Assembly (NCBI GenBank): GCA_003223025.1
Contig: QHXR01000008.1
Coordinates: 29,634-93,633 of the forward strand
DNA: 64,000 nt
Reading direction: 5' to 3'
Source: Acidobacteriota bacterium
Lineage (GTDB): Bacteria > Acidobacteriota > Blastocatellia > Pyrinomonadales > Pyrinomonadaceae
The notes under the pieces are model-generated. The model searched no databases. It was not told where the DNA came from and saw only the letters and a program-made list of their open reading frames with translations. Shown here in pieces: positions 9,294 through 18,541 of the stretch. Numbering within the stretch: position 1 is the stretch's first letter; each line of letters opens with the position of its first letter. The position numbers and the translations under genes were made by a program.

Positions 9294-11099
9294 ATGGACC
9301 AGGTTCTTCAAAATCCATTAGCCGTAGGTGTGATAAGTCTCGCGCTCGCTGCAGGACTTACGTTCGCCGTGCGCGAACTCGCCAGCCGAATGGGTTTTGT
9401 AGCAAAACCCAAGTCAGACCGCTGGCATAAACGACCGACCGCGATGATGGGCGGCGTCGCCATTTTTTTAGCAACGATCATTGCGTACGCGGCCTTTGTG
9501 CCGAAGACCACCGAAAACCTTATCGTGATCGGTGCGAGCTCGTTTCTTTTCTTAGTCGGCCTGATCGATGACGTCATCAATATCAAGCCATATCAAAAAC
9601 TGTTCGGTCAGTTGATCGGCGCGACGATCATCGTCGGTCTCGGGCCAAGACTTCCGCTCACCGGTTACGAGCTGATCGACATGTGGATCACCGTCTTCTG
9701 GCTCATCGGCATTACGAACGCGATAAACCTTCTCGACAACATGGACGGGCTCTCGGCAGGCATCGCCGCGATCGCCTCGGCCTCGCTCGCGGTGGGATTT
9801 GCGATCAATGGTCAAACCGTTGAGCTCATGCTCATCTCGATCTTTATCGGTGCCCTTGTAGGATTTCTGATATTCAATTTCAACCCGGCATCGATCTTCA
9901 TGGGCGACTGCGGATCGATGTTCGTCGGATTCCTGCTGGCAAGCTCGGTGCTCGTCGGTCAAACAGGTGGACGCTCCCGCGGAATTTTTTCGATACTCGC
10001 TGTCCCGGTTTTGATACTCTTCGTTCCGATCTTTGACACGACGCTCGTCACGGTCATCAGAAAGTTGTGGGGACGAAAAGCATCGCAGGGCGGTCGCGAT
10101 CACACGTCGCACCGGCTGGTTGCGCTCGGGCTCTCCGAACGCGCGGCAGTGATGATGATCTACGTCTTCGCGATCGCCGCCGGCTTGTTATCTCTCGCGG
10201 TTTCGGAACTGAAAACATTTCAAAGCCTCGCCCTGACCGGGATCTTCACCGTGATCCTGACGCTTATCGGCGTCTACCTGTCGAAGGTTAAGGTATACGA
10301 AGAACGCGAAGAGGAACTTGCGACTCAGAACAACGCAGTCTTTGCGTTTCTGATCAATTTTTCTCACAAGCGTCGGGTTTTCGAAGTCTTTCTCGACGCA
10401 TTCCTTATAACTTTCTCTTACTACGTCGCATACTCTCTGCTCTATCCGTCGTTCGAGAGCGGCAGCAACTGGGATCTATTTATCAAAACAGTGCCCCTGC
10501 TGGTCGTTCTGAAACTCTTCGCGTTTCTCGCGGTCGGCGTTTATCGCGGAATTTGGCGCTACACGAGCGTGGGCGACCTGATCACCTTCACCAAGGGCGT
10601 CGTCATCGGATCTATTTTATCCGTCGTCGCCGTGCTGCTTCTTTACCGCTTTCAAAATTTCTCTCGAGCGGTTTTCATACTCGACGGAATAATTCTTCTA
10701 CTCGTCATGCTCGGAAGCCGACTGGCGTTCCGGCTCATTCGAGAATTTCTACCGCCCGGGGCGACAAGCGATGGACGCCGTGTTTTGATCTACGGTGCGG
10801 GCGACGGAGGCGAGATGGTTCTGCGCGAGTTACGAAACAACGCCGACTGGAAGTATCAGCCGATCGGTTTTATAGATGACGACCCGCATAAGAAAGGCAA
10901 GGTCATAAACGGCCTGCAAGTTTTCGATGCGAACGGCTCGTTGGTGGACATCTGTCGTCAAAAGTCGATAGAAGAGATCCTTATCTCTTCGGAAAAAATT
11001 CCGGCTGCTTCGCTAAAGCGGCTACGCGAGATCTGCCGGGATGAGGAGATCGGCCTAAAGCGCGCACAGATGAGAATCGAGCCGGTAGACTTCGAATAA
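9294..11099 (+). CDS. WecA/MraY-type phosphoglycosyl transferase fused to a CapD-like N-terminal module
   Basis: A 601-residue fusion. Residues 1-345 form a polyprenyl-phosphate N-acetylhexosamine-1-phosphate transferase with many membrane segments. 'FLVGLIDD' near 87, 'NLLDNMDGLSAG' near 148, 'FMGDCGSMFVGF' near 203 and 'GGRDHTSHRLV' near 265 are the metal- and substrate-binding loops. It would start repeat-unit assembly on undecaprenyl phosphate. Residues 360-601 have four more membrane segments and a Rossmann module 'RVLIYGAGDGGEMVLREL' near 497-514, as in the N-terminal half of FlaA1/CapD epimerases, but the epimerase catalytic domain is absent. The function of the second half is unknown. 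Confidence 0.85.
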   Translation: MDQVLQNPLAVGVISLALAAGLTFAVRELASRMGFVAKPKSDRWHKRPTAMMGGVAIFLATIIAYAAFVPKTTENLIVIGASSFLFLVGLIDDVINIKPYQKLFGQLIGATIIVGLGPRLPLTGYELIDMWITVFWLIGITNAINLLDNMDGLSAGIAAIASASLAVGFAINGQTVELMLISIFIGALVGFLIFNFNPASIFMGDCGSMFVGFLLASSVLVGQTGGRSRGIFSILAVPVLILFVPIFDTTLVTVIRKLWGRKASQGGRDHTSHRLVALGLSERAAVMMIYVFAIAAGLLSLAVSELKTFQSLALTGIFTVILTLIGVYLSKVKVYEEREEELATQNNAVFAFLINFSHKRRVFEVFLDAFLITFSYYVAYSLLYPSFESGSNWDLFIKTVPLLVVLKLFAFLAVGVYRGIWRYTSVGDLITFTKGVVIGSILSVVAVLLLYRFQNFSRAVFILDGIILLLVMLGSRLAFRLIREFLPPGATSDGRRVLIYGAGDGGEMVLRELRNNADWKYQPIGFIDDDPHKKGKVINGLQVFDANGSLVDICRQKSIEEILISSEKIPAASLKRLREICRDEEIGLKRAQMRIEPVDFE

Positions 11100-11104
11100 C
11101 TTGC

Positions 11105-12382
11105 GTGTCAACTAGATCCATAAAGATCACCTCGGTCTGGAGGAAAAGCGCCCTCGCTGTCATCGCGGTTATCTGCGCCATAGCCGCCGGGTTTTTTACC
11201 GAATGGGGACTTGCCGCGACGGCCGCCGATCGCGCCGCGGATGCCGAAGTCGCGGTCTATCTCACAGGACTCGCTCCCGACGATCCTCAAATTCATTACA
11301 AGGCAGCCGTTCTTCTCGACCGCCGCTTCGAGCCGGGCGATGACGAGCAGTCGTTGCACGAGTACGAAATTGCGACCGGCCTTGCTCCGGATAATTATCT
11401 GTTCTGGCTCGAGGTCGGCAGAGCCCGTGAGAGAAACGGTGATCCGACACGTGCTGAGAACGCGTTGCGCCGGGCACTCGAACTTGCGCCGAACTATGCC
11501 CGCGTACAGTGGGCCGTGGGAAATAATCTTCTCAGACAAGGTCGAACCGACGAGGCATTTGTCGAGATTAAAAAAGCGGTGACTGCCGATCCTACGACGT
11601 TCGCCGGCCCTGCGGTGATAGCCGCCCGGCAATTCTTTGGTGAAGACTTGAATGCGATCAAGCGGATGCTCGGCGGACCGATCGAGCTTGACGCCGCTCT
11701 GACGTCGATGCTCATTCGCGAAAAACGGTACGACGAAGCGATGGAGATCTGGAATAGTTTTCCGCCCGACGAGAAACGTGCTTCGCTGAGAGATGTTGGT
11801 ATCCTGCTAGCCACCCACTTGCTTGAAACAAAGAATTTTCGCGGTGCGGCGACCGTGCTTGCCGAGCTCGGTGAGATTGATGACGCTCCGGCTGTCGGAA
11901 AGATCGGCAACGGAGGATTCGAGCTCGCCGTGAAACCCACCGGTGCGGGGCCGTTTGAATGGAACATCGCACCTGGTATGCAGCCTCAGATCGTTCTTAG
12001 TAACGGTCAGAAGCATTCCGGAAACAACAGTCTGCTCATCGTTTTCAATTCGAAAGACGGAAAAGAATTCCGCACCATTACTCAACTCGTGCCAGTCGAG
12101 CCGAATCGTTATTACGAGCTTGAGATGTTCGTCCGAGCGGATGTGAAGTCGCCTGCGGTCTTCAAGTGGGAAGTTGTGGACGCCGGTGACGGACATCCGA
12201 TCGCGGTCTCCGACCCGATCATAAACGGCTCGAACTGGATGCCGCTTCGAATAAAATTCCAAAGCTCGACAACCGATGGCGTTGTCATCCGCTTCCTGCG
12301 CGACAACTGCGGAGGCGTTTGCTCCGTCGTCGGGAACATTGGAATTGACGATGTCGCGCTTCGGCAGACAGACCACGAATGA
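11105..12382 (+). CDS. Membrane-anchored TPR protein with a C-terminal beta-sandwich-like domain
   Basis: The 425-residue protein starts at GTG 11105, five bases after the previous stop codon. One membrane segment lies near residues 12-34. Tetratricopeptide-like helices follow ('DNYLFWLEVGRARERNGDPTRAENALRRALELAPNYARVQWAVGNNLLRQGR' region, about residues 95-150). The last 150 residues ('GNGGFELAVKPTGAGPFEWN...') look like a carbohydrate-binding-module type beta-sandwich. It probably organises the polysaccharide machinery outside the cytoplasm. Its last four bases overlap the start of the polymerase/ligase gene (ATGA). Confidence 0.65.
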   Translation: MSTRSIKITSVWRKSALAVIAVICAIAAGFFTEWGLAATAADRAADAEVAVYLTGLAPDDPQIHYKAAVLLDRRFEPGDDEQSLHEYEIATGLAPDNYLFWLEVGRARERNGDPTRAENALRRALELAPNYARVQWAVGNNLLRQGRTDEAFVEIKKAVTADPTTFAGPAVIAARQFFGEDLNAIKRMLGGPIELDAALTSMLIREKRYDEAMEIWNSFPPDEKRASLRDVGILLATHLLETKNFRGAATVLAELGEIDDAPAVGKIGNGGFELAVKPTGAGPFEWNIAPGMQPQIVLSNGQKHSGNNSLLIVFNSKDGKEFRTITQLVPVEPNRYYELEMFVRADVKSPAVFKWEVVDAGDGHPIAVSDPIINGSNWMPLRIKFQSSTTDGVVIRFLRDNCGGVCSVVGNIGIDDVALRQTDHE

Positions 12383-13758
12383 CAAAAGGCAAACAGGAAA
12401 TTACGCATTCCCGCGCAGGAAAGGCGATCGTCGCGCTCTGCTGCGCCGTGCCGATCGCGGCAACGATCGCGTACGGCGGTGTCGATGCGTGGACGATCGG
12501 ACTGCTTGCGATCCTGGTCGCCGTCATCGTTATTCTTTGGATGATCGACTCGGCCGCCGCCGGGGAGTTTCGCTATAGCACGGTCATGCTCCAACTCCCG
12601 CTGCTTGGTTTGATCGCTCTCGGCTGTTTCCAACTGCTGCCTCTTGGATCGTCAGTCGATGCGGCGTCGGTTGACGCACCACTTGTTCGAGCCCTCTCGA
12701 TGGATCCGTATGCGACACGATATTTCTTGATGCGCTTGTCCATCTGCTTTGTCTACTTCGCGGCAGCACTCGTCTATGTGCCGGGAGGCGATCGGCCGAG
12801 GAAGATCGCCGTCCTGATCGTGGTGTTCGGAACATTGATCGCCCTTCTCGGAATATTGCAGAAACTCGCGACACCGGATGCGATTTACGGTCTTCGAAAA
12901 TCCGCGCAGGCGATATCGTTCGGCCCATTTGTAAACCAACATCACTTTGCTTCGCTGATGGAAATGACATCGGGCGTTACGCTCGGCTTGCTCTTCGGTG
13001 CGGGGATAGCGCGCGACCGCAAGATCTTTCTCGCGCTCGGTGCATGCGTGATGGGAATGGCGATCGTGTTCACGGGTTCGCGAGGCGGTCTTATCAGCTA
13101 TCTCGCCGTGATCGCGTTCGTCGTTGCCGCGAGCTTTACGCGGAATGATGACGGGGGTTCGTACCGTGACGGGAATGACGCGAGAGGCCGAGCCAAACGA
13201 AATCTGGTGCTTCTCATCGCGGCCGGAGCATTGATCTTCTTAGTTCTTGGAAGCGTTCTTTATCTCGGCGGTGAAGCGTCGCTGCTTCGCAGCGTCGGAC
13301 TGCAGTCGTCAGGACCGGGCGATATAACCAGCGGTCGTTCTCACTTCTGGGGCGTCGCGTGGCAGATATTTCTCGCCAATCCGATCATCGGCGCCGGGCT
13401 GGATGCATTCGGCAACGCCTTTCCGAAATACGACACGTGGCCCGGACAATTTCGAATCGAGCAGGCGCACAACGACTATCTTCAAATTCTCGCGGATGGA
13501 GGCATTCTCGGTTTTGCGTGCGTCGCGTCGTTCGTCCTGATCCTTATCAAAAGAGGAGTTACTGCTGCCAGTCGAAGCAGCAATCTTAACCGGAGCATTT
13601 CAGCCGGAGCCCTCGCCGGATGTTTCGGGATCTTGATACACAGCTTTTTTGACTTTCCGCTGCGCACACCGGCGAACGCGTTCTTCTTTTTGCTGCTTGT
13701 TGTTTTAGCGGCGGGCGGAAAGGTTTCGATGAGATCGAGAAAGACTAGCGCACGGTGA
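12379..13758 (+). CDS. O-antigen ligase/polymerase family (Wzy_C) membrane protein
   Basis: A 459-residue protein with about eleven hydrophobic segments. The large periplasmic loop contains 'SGRSHFWGVAWQIFLANPIIGAGLDAF' (split here by position 315-341) and 'EQAHNDYLQILADGG' near 362-376, the conserved block with the catalytic histidine of the WaaL/Wzy_C family. It polymerises repeat units or ligates the chain to a lipid carrier. The start overlaps the TPR gene by 4 bases and its 3' end overlaps the convergent TPR gene by 14 bases, so this is the end of the polysaccharide operon. Confidence 0.85.
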   Translation: MTKGKQEITHSRAGKAIVALCCAVPIAATIAYGGVDAWTIGLLAILVAVIVILWMIDSAAAGEFRYSTVMLQLPLLGLIALGCFQLLPLGSSVDAASVDAPLVRALSMDPYATRYFLMRLSICFVYFAAALVYVPGGDRPRKIAVLIVVFGTLIALLGILQKLATPDAIYGLRKSAQAISFGPFVNQHHFASLMEMTSGVTLGLLFGAGIARDRKIFLALGACVMGMAIVFTGSRGGLISYLAVIAFVVAASFTRNDDGGSYRDGNDARGRAKRNLVLLIAAGALIFLVLGSVLYLGGEASLLRSVGLQSSGPGDITSGRSHFWGVAWQIFLANPIIGAGLDAFGNAFPKYDTWPGQFRIEQAHNDYLQILADGGILGFACVASFVLILIKRGVTAASRSSNLNRSISAGALAGCFGILIHSFFDFPLRTPANAFFFLLLVVLAAGGKVSMRSRKTSAR

Positions 13759-16700
13759 CGACTACGTCCTTCTTGCCGCATGGGACGGCGAATGTGATGG
13801 TGTAGATTCCGAGTAAAGAGCTTCTCGACTTGATCACGAAGAACCGCCTGTCTGCAACACCGCTGATCTCCGGTTCGACCGCAACGTCTACGTCTTTTGG
13901 ACTACTCGATGTCGCAACCAGATCCTTTATATCACCTGGGGTCTCGACAGTAACGAGCAGGCCCACTGTTCCGCCTCCGTTGATTAGCGAAATACTTTCC
14001 TGACTAACGCTGACACCGCACGTTTCGGGCGCTTCGGCCTTAACTTCCTGATTATCGATCAGACGCGGTCTCGCCGATCCGGAAAGTTCAGTTGCGGATT
14101 TCGTCGCGGGTTTGGGAGCCGGGATCTTGATGATTATCGGTTCGAATAACGGTTTCTTTTCGGAAGATTTTGCAACGGTTTCGGATCGAGATTTCTCGCC
14201 GACTTTTCCGGTAGTTGGAGTTTCGGATAGAGTCGGCTTCGTTTCGGCAGCGGGCTCAGTTTTAACCTCGTCGGTTTTTGGTGATTCAACTACCGGTTCC
14301 GTCTTCGTCTCGACTTCTTTCGATTTTTCTTCGACGATCGGATCAGGCGTAGCGTCCGCCTTCAGCTCTACCGCTTTTGGAAGCTCATCGACTGGCGAGG
14401 GTTTTACTTCCGGCTCGGGCTTCGATTCTACCGGCTTTGCTTTCTCCTCGCTTACGGGTGATGGTTTCGCTTCCGGCTCCGCCTTCGTCTCGACAGGTTT
14501 TGGTTTGTCCTCGACTGGGGTTTCAACCTTCGTCTCTGCCGGCTTTGGTGTCTCGACAACCGGCGACGGTTTCACTTCCGGGTCCGACTTTTTTTCCACC
14601 AGTTTTGGTTTCTCCACGACAGGCGTTTCTATATTCGGCTCCACCGCTTTTGGGATCTCATTAACGACCGTCGGTTTTACTTCCGGATCAGACTTTGATT
14701 CGATCGGTTTCAGTATCTCAGTCGCCAATGATCCAAGCGGCGGAGCTGTCGTCGCCGGAGCATCGGCTGCCGGAGTCGATAGAGTTTGGATTGGTGCGGG
14801 TGTTGGTTCGACCACCGCGGACGCCGCGCTCACGTGTTCGCGGCCAAGCTTTTCTTCCAGGCCGTCGATGTTTCCATTGACCTTTCTATAGAGAGCTTCG
14901 ACGATCGTATATTTTCCGAGATCCGGCTTGTCCGCTTTGTAACTCTCGATGTACAGGTTTAGCGCTTCGACGTCCTTTCCCTCGGCGGCGAGAGCGGCTC
15001 CTAGTCGCCATACACTCGATCTCCACCACGCGCTTTTTTCCGGCAGGACGCTTTTTGCACGTCGAAGCCGGACGACAGCGTCGGAAAAATTGTTCTGCTG
15101 ATAGAGAGCCCATCCGGCGATCTCTTCGATGCGCCCTCGCAAGATCGCCAACAGAGTCTGATTGGGGACTTCCGGCACGAGCAGAAATTCGCCCTTCCGA
15201 AATGCCGCGGCGCGCGGCTCGTACAGCTCGCTCGCCATGACCGCGGATCGCGGATTCGCAACCTCGAGTGCCGTGTCGCTCGACGCCGTCGCGGCCTTCG
15301 CAAGCTCGACCACCTTCGGGATCGCGATCCGCTTTTGCAGAAGCAGCGACGCTGCGTAGATCTGTCGATGCAGACGCATCTTGTCACTGCCCTTCGCAAA
15401 AGCTTCGGCAGCGGCGACAATTTCCGCCTCGTTCTGTGCAGGTGATTGAAGTTTCTGATCGAACGCGAGCAATGACTTTAGCGTTTCGGCTTGCTCTTGA
15501 TCGTCCGCCGCCGGAGAAAAAATACTCGCCTTTCGTTCGAACGAGGCGAGGTCGGCGAGACTCTTTTCCTCGCGGACTACGCGGCCGCCAAGATTCGTTT
15601 TTACATTTCCGGTGCTCGTGACCTGAAATTGTTTCTGCAGGTCTTCGACCGCCTCTCTAAAAAATCCTGCCGTCATTCGCGCCGAAGCGAGCTCGTATTC
15701 GAGCGTCGGAAAATTTCCATATGCGCGGGCTTTTATGAGCGTCTGCTCGGCTTCGACGGGCCTTCCTTGAGCGATGAGTCCGCGGGCTAGCGCGATGTGC
15801 GACCAAACGTAACGCGGCTCCTTTGCGACCGCCTTTTCGGCCAGCTCGACGGCTTTATCGCCAAAGCCTTTGGACGCGTACCAGTACGCTGCTCCGGCGA
15901 GGAGGATCATGTTGCCGGGAGTTTTCTCGAGCGAGCGAGCCAATTCCGCTTCGGCTTCAGTTCGACTACCTGCGTCGAAGAGCGCGAGTATCAACCCGGT
16001 TCGCGACGGGAGGTCGTTCTCGTTTTTCGCCACTAACTCGCGATACAGCGCGACGGCTTCGTCCGATTTTCCTAGAGCTCGTTTCATCTCGGCGAGACCT
16101 CGTTTCGAAACTACCGAACCGGGCTCGAGCTCGAGAGATTTCGCGTACTCGTCAGCCGAAAGATCGAGATCGAAATTGATCCGATGTGCAAGAGCGAGAG
16201 TTCGATGGACCGCGGGCGACGACGGATCCTTCACCGCCGCCTTTACCGCGACGCGCATCGCCTCGGACCCGTTCTCTGTAGCGAGATGAAAGTTTGCGAT
16301 CTCGAGGAGTTGCGCCGCATTCCCCTCGACTTTTGATTCGATCGTGTTTGCTAAGTCGATAGCCGCCGGGCGTTGGCCGCGAAAAAAAAGTGACGACGGA
16401 ATTCGCGATATCGATTCAAAGAGTTCTGTCGTCATCGGCTGCGGAGCATCGGCAATGACGCGTTTGATCAGACTCACCGCGCCGTCTGCATCGCCCGAGA
16501 GAATTTTTTCTTCCGCGATCAGAACGCGCGAACTCATGAGCAGGTCCGTCGCTTCAGCACGGTGTTCCGAACGAGGGAAGTTGGTCAGAAACTTTTCGAG
16601 AGCCTTAACACGGTCGGCCGCGAGCTCGTGAGCCGACGCCTTATCGAATTGTTCCTTTTCGCTCAGTGGCGGACCCGGTTTAGGTTTAGGCTTTGTCGTT

Positions 16701-16825
16701 CCAGCGGTTTGATTTGTTTTTGCGGCTGATTTTTTTACTGCCGCCGGTGCGACTTTCGACTTTGGCGGCTGGGCCTGAGCTAACGGCGAGAACGTGAGCA
16801 ACAATAGTAAAAACGCGTACTTCAT
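13745..16825 (-). CDS. Secreted TPR protein with a long Lys/Pro/Glu repeat region
   Basis: The 1026-residue product has a signal peptide (MKYAFLLLLLTFSPLAQAQ), then about 600 residues of TPR-like helical repeats. Residues about 670-910 are a low-complexity region of repeated 'KPVExKxEPExKPSPV' units, likely an extended periplasmic spacer. The C-terminal 90 residues beginning 'CGVSVSQESISLINGGG' look like an Ig-like beta domain, perhaps BACON-like. It may be a periplasmic scaffold. The role is unknown. The start at 16825 is chosen because it gives the signal peptide. It is divergent from 16905 and convergent with the polymerase gene. Confidence 0.75.
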   Translation of the reverse strand: MKYAFLLLLLTFSPLAQAQPPKSKVAPAAVKKSAAKTNQTAGTTKPKPKPGPPLSEKEQFDKASAHELAADRVKALEKFLTNFPRSEHRAEATDLLMSSRVLIAEEKILSGDADGAVSLIKRVIADAPQPMTTELFESISRIPSSLFFRGQRPAAIDLANTIESKVEGNAAQLLEIANFHLATENGSEAMRVAVKAAVKDPSSPAVHRTLALAHRINFDLDLSADEYAKSLELEPGSVVSKRGLAEMKRALGKSDEAVALYRELVAKNENDLPSRTGLILALFDAGSRTEAEAELARSLEKTPGNMILLAGAAYWYASKGFGDKAVELAEKAVAKEPRYVWSHIALARGLIAQGRPVEAEQTLIKARAYGNFPTLEYELASARMTAGFFREAVEDLQKQFQVTSTGNVKTNLGGRVVREEKSLADLASFERKASIFSPAADDQEQAETLKSLLAFDQKLQSPAQNEAEIVAAAEAFAKGSDKMRLHRQIYAASLLLQKRIAIPKVVELAKAATASSDTALEVANPRSAVMASELYEPRAAAFRKGEFLLVPEVPNQTLLAILRGRIEEIAGWALYQQNNFSDAVVRLRRAKSVLPEKSAWWRSSVWRLGAALAAEGKDVEALNLYIESYKADKPDLGKYTIVEALYRKVNGNIDGLEEKLGREHVSAASAVVEPTPAPIQTLSTPAADAPATTAPPLGSLATEILKPIESKSDPEVKPTVVNEIPKAVEPNIETPVVEKPKLVEKKSDPEVKPSPVVETPKPAETKVETPVEDKPKPVETKAEPEAKPSPVSEEKAKPVESKPEPEVKPSPVDELPKAVELKADATPDPIVEEKSKEVETKTEPVVESPKTDEVKTEPAAETKPTLSETPTTGKVGEKSRSETVAKSSEKKPLFEPIIIKIPAPKPATKSATELSGSARPRLIDNQEVKAEAPETCGVSVSQESISLINGGGTVGLLVTVETPGDIKDLVATSSSPKDVDVAVEPEISGVADRRFFVIKSRSSLLGIYTITFAVPCGKKDVVVTVR

Positions 16826-16855
16826 AAGACGAACCCGGGAGGCAAATATTGTCCG

Positions 16856-16864
16856 ATAATACCA
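16856..16864 (-). promoter_or_regulatory. Candidate extended -10 promoter element
   Basis: On the minus strand the sequence TGGTATTAT matches an extended -10 (TGn-TATAAT type) about 30 bases upstream of the ATG of the secreted TPR gene. No good -35 box is visible, as is common for extended -10 promoters. The call is tentative. Confidence 0.35.
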
Positions 16865-16904
16865 CGAAATTGCATTTGCTCATTTCGCTCGTTATTCTCG
16901 CTTC

Positions 16905-17411
16905 ATGAACGAGCTCGACGAGGCCTGGTCGCAAATGCTGGCCGGTGCGATCGAAAATGCGCGGGAGGCGGGACGCGGAGACGTTGCCGATTTTCTTGCG
17001 CTAAAGCGATCGAACGACGAGCTCCGGCAGTCCGCCGTCGACTGGCTTTTCAATTCTTTCATCGAGATAGCCAGCGAGGCGAACCGGCGAAACTCGCTGG
17101 TCGTCATCGAACGTGAAGAGCCTCATGAATTTCAATTCAACAACGCTAAGATGGCGGGAAGCCTTGTTCGGGTTCGTTTTGGAGTTCGAGCAATACTGAT
17201 CGAGGCAGGATGGACGAGGCTGCCATCGCACGGGTTTATGCGAGGCGGAGCCCTTGCCGCAGCCAGGATCAGCCATTTCGGAATACCTCGCGCGACCGAC
17301 GAGCTTATACTCGTTCGTGACGATGAAACTCCTGCGTGGAACTCGGTAAATGGGAGCAGATTCGATTCGCAGAGTCTGTTCGAGCACTTTCGTTTGCTGC
17401 TTCAAAACTAG
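16905..17411 (+). CDS. Conserved-looking protein of unknown function
   Basis: A 168-residue soluble protein without signal peptide or membrane segments. I do not recognise a family. The N-terminal half is helical and charged. The C-terminal half has beta-like stretches ('SLVRVRFGVRAILIEAGWTR', 'DELILVRDD'). It is divergent from the secreted TPR gene with only 79 bases between the two starts and is followed closely by the zinc-ribbon gene. The codon pattern matches the neighbours, and this supports it as a real gene. Confidence 0.6.
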   Translation: MNELDEAWSQMLAGAIENAREAGRGDVADFLALKRSNDELRQSAVDWLFNSFIEIASEANRRNSLVVIEREEPHEFQFNNAKMAGSLVRVRFGVRAILIEAGWTRLPSHGFMRGGALAAARISHFGIPRATDELILVRDDETPAWNSVNGSRFDSQSLFEHFRLLLQN

Positions 17412-17487
17412 TCAACTTTTTTTTCCCACGGTTGTAAGTTAGAATTAAAACGATTTAGCCGGATTTAGTGGGAGATATTTTAAGAAA

Positions 17488-18225
17488 GTGAAAGCAGATC
17501 TTGAGAAACTAATAGATTTACAAAAGACAGATACCAATATTCGACGATTAAAAAAATCCATCGAAACTGCGGAAGACAGGCGTGCGAGCATCGAACAAGA
17601 GTTTGAACAGCACGCCTTTTCCATTCGCGAGATCCAGGGAAATCGTGACCGCCTCCATGCCGAGCGGGCCGAACTGGAGAAGCAGATCGCCGAGAACAAA
17701 ACTTATCTGGAGAGAGCCGACCGCAACCTAAAGCACGCGCAGAATCAGAAGGAATATGAGACTGCGATGCGCGAGACGGACGCGATTCAAAAGCAGATCG
17801 CCGCATTCGAGACGCAGATCATCGAGAAGATGACCGGCATCGAAGAAGTCGAGAAGGAGCTCGAAAGTCGTGCCGACGAAATAAACACGCTCGATGGAAA
17901 ACGAGATGAAGCGTTGGCGGCCTTCGATAAAGAGATCGACGCGGCCCGGATCGAATTGGCCGGAGAAGATAAAAAACGAAACGAGGTTTTTGTTACTCTG
18001 CCGGCGCAGCTCGCTTCGGTTTATAACCGAATGGCGCAGCGGAGCCGTGATGGGATCGCCGTTGCCGAGGTCGTGAACGGATCATGCAGTGCGTGCTTCA
18101 TGTCGCTACGTCCGCAGATGCAGGTTGAAGTGAAACGCGGTGATCAGATCATCACGTGCGAAAGCTGCACGCGGATCTTGTACATCGCCTCAATGGAATC
18201 TAAGGCCGCAGTTACCGACGCTTAA
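17488..18225 (+). CDS. Coiled-coil protein with C4 zinc ribbon (DUF164/CdsZ-like)
   Basis: The 245-residue protein starts at a GTG. Residues 1-180 are a long charged coiled coil in two arms ('LIDLQKTDTNIRRLKKSIE...'). Near the C-terminus a zinc ribbon is formed by 'CSACFMSL' and 'CESCTRILY', four cysteines in two CxxC knuckles, at about residues 200-230. This architecture is that of the widespread C4-type zinc ribbon family sometimes linked to nucleic acid or ribosome binding. The exact role is not established. It stands alone and is followed by a repeat and a strong terminator. Confidence 0.8.
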   Translation: MKADLEKLIDLQKTDTNIRRLKKSIETAEDRRASIEQEFEQHAFSIREIQGNRDRLHAERAELEKQIAENKTYLERADRNLKHAQNQKEYETAMRETDAIQKQIAAFETQIIEKMTGIEEVEKELESRADEINTLDGKRDEALAAFDKEIDAARIELAGEDKKRNEVFVTLPAQLASVYNRMAQRSRDGIAVAEVVNGSCSACFMSLRPQMQVEVKRGDQIITCESCTRILYIASMESKAAVTDA

Positions 18226-18239
18226 GGTGCCAGCGGACG

Positions 18240-18376
18240 GCGGATGCGACTGGAACGCAGGCGTCCTCGCCTGCATGTGTGCGAAGTACAAAAAAAGCGA
18301 TTATGATTCGACGATTGATAGGCTGACGCCGCTGAAGCCACGGCGTTGAAGGCAGGGATGCCCGCGGTCCAGTCCG
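18240..18376. repeat. MITE-like palindromic repeat, degenerate copy
   Basis: The left arm (18240-18276) reads 'gcggatgcgactggaacg..' and the right arm (about 18351-18376) is its imperfect complement. The loop shares 'gtgcgaag-ac-aaaaa' and 'gacgccgc-gaagcc-cggcgtt' with the copy at 60054-60189 and part of this with the copy at 21077-21233, so all three belong to one family. The right arm has several mismatches. With the terminator downstream it fills the 316-base gap after the zinc-ribbon gene. Confidence 0.8.
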
Positions 18377-18391
18377 TTGACGAATTCGCAG

Positions 18392-18427
18392 AAGCCTCGG
18401 TCATTTTGACCGAGGCTTTTTCATTTT
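18392..18427 (+). terminator. Rho-independent terminator
   Basis: A perfect 12-base stem (AAGCCTCGGTCA and its complement) with a 3-base loop is followed by a T-rich tract. It closes the zinc-ribbon transcript after the palindromic repeat. Nothing recognisable lies in the remaining bases up to the next gene. Confidence 0.85.
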
Positions 18428-18541
18428 AAATTTTTCTCGCCCCGTCGCTCATCGCTGTGGGATAATGTCGTACGCGGTTTCCCGAACCGCGGGTCATAAA
18501 CACTCCTCGATCCAGATTCTCCTGCTTCAACAAAAAATAAT

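Noticed and set aside
14112-14891. A 259-codon Ser/Gly/Phe-rich open frame on the plus strand
   Set aside because: It lies opposite the Lys/Pro/Glu repeat region of the secreted TPR gene and mirrors its repeats; the minus-strand product has a signal peptide and recognisable repeats.
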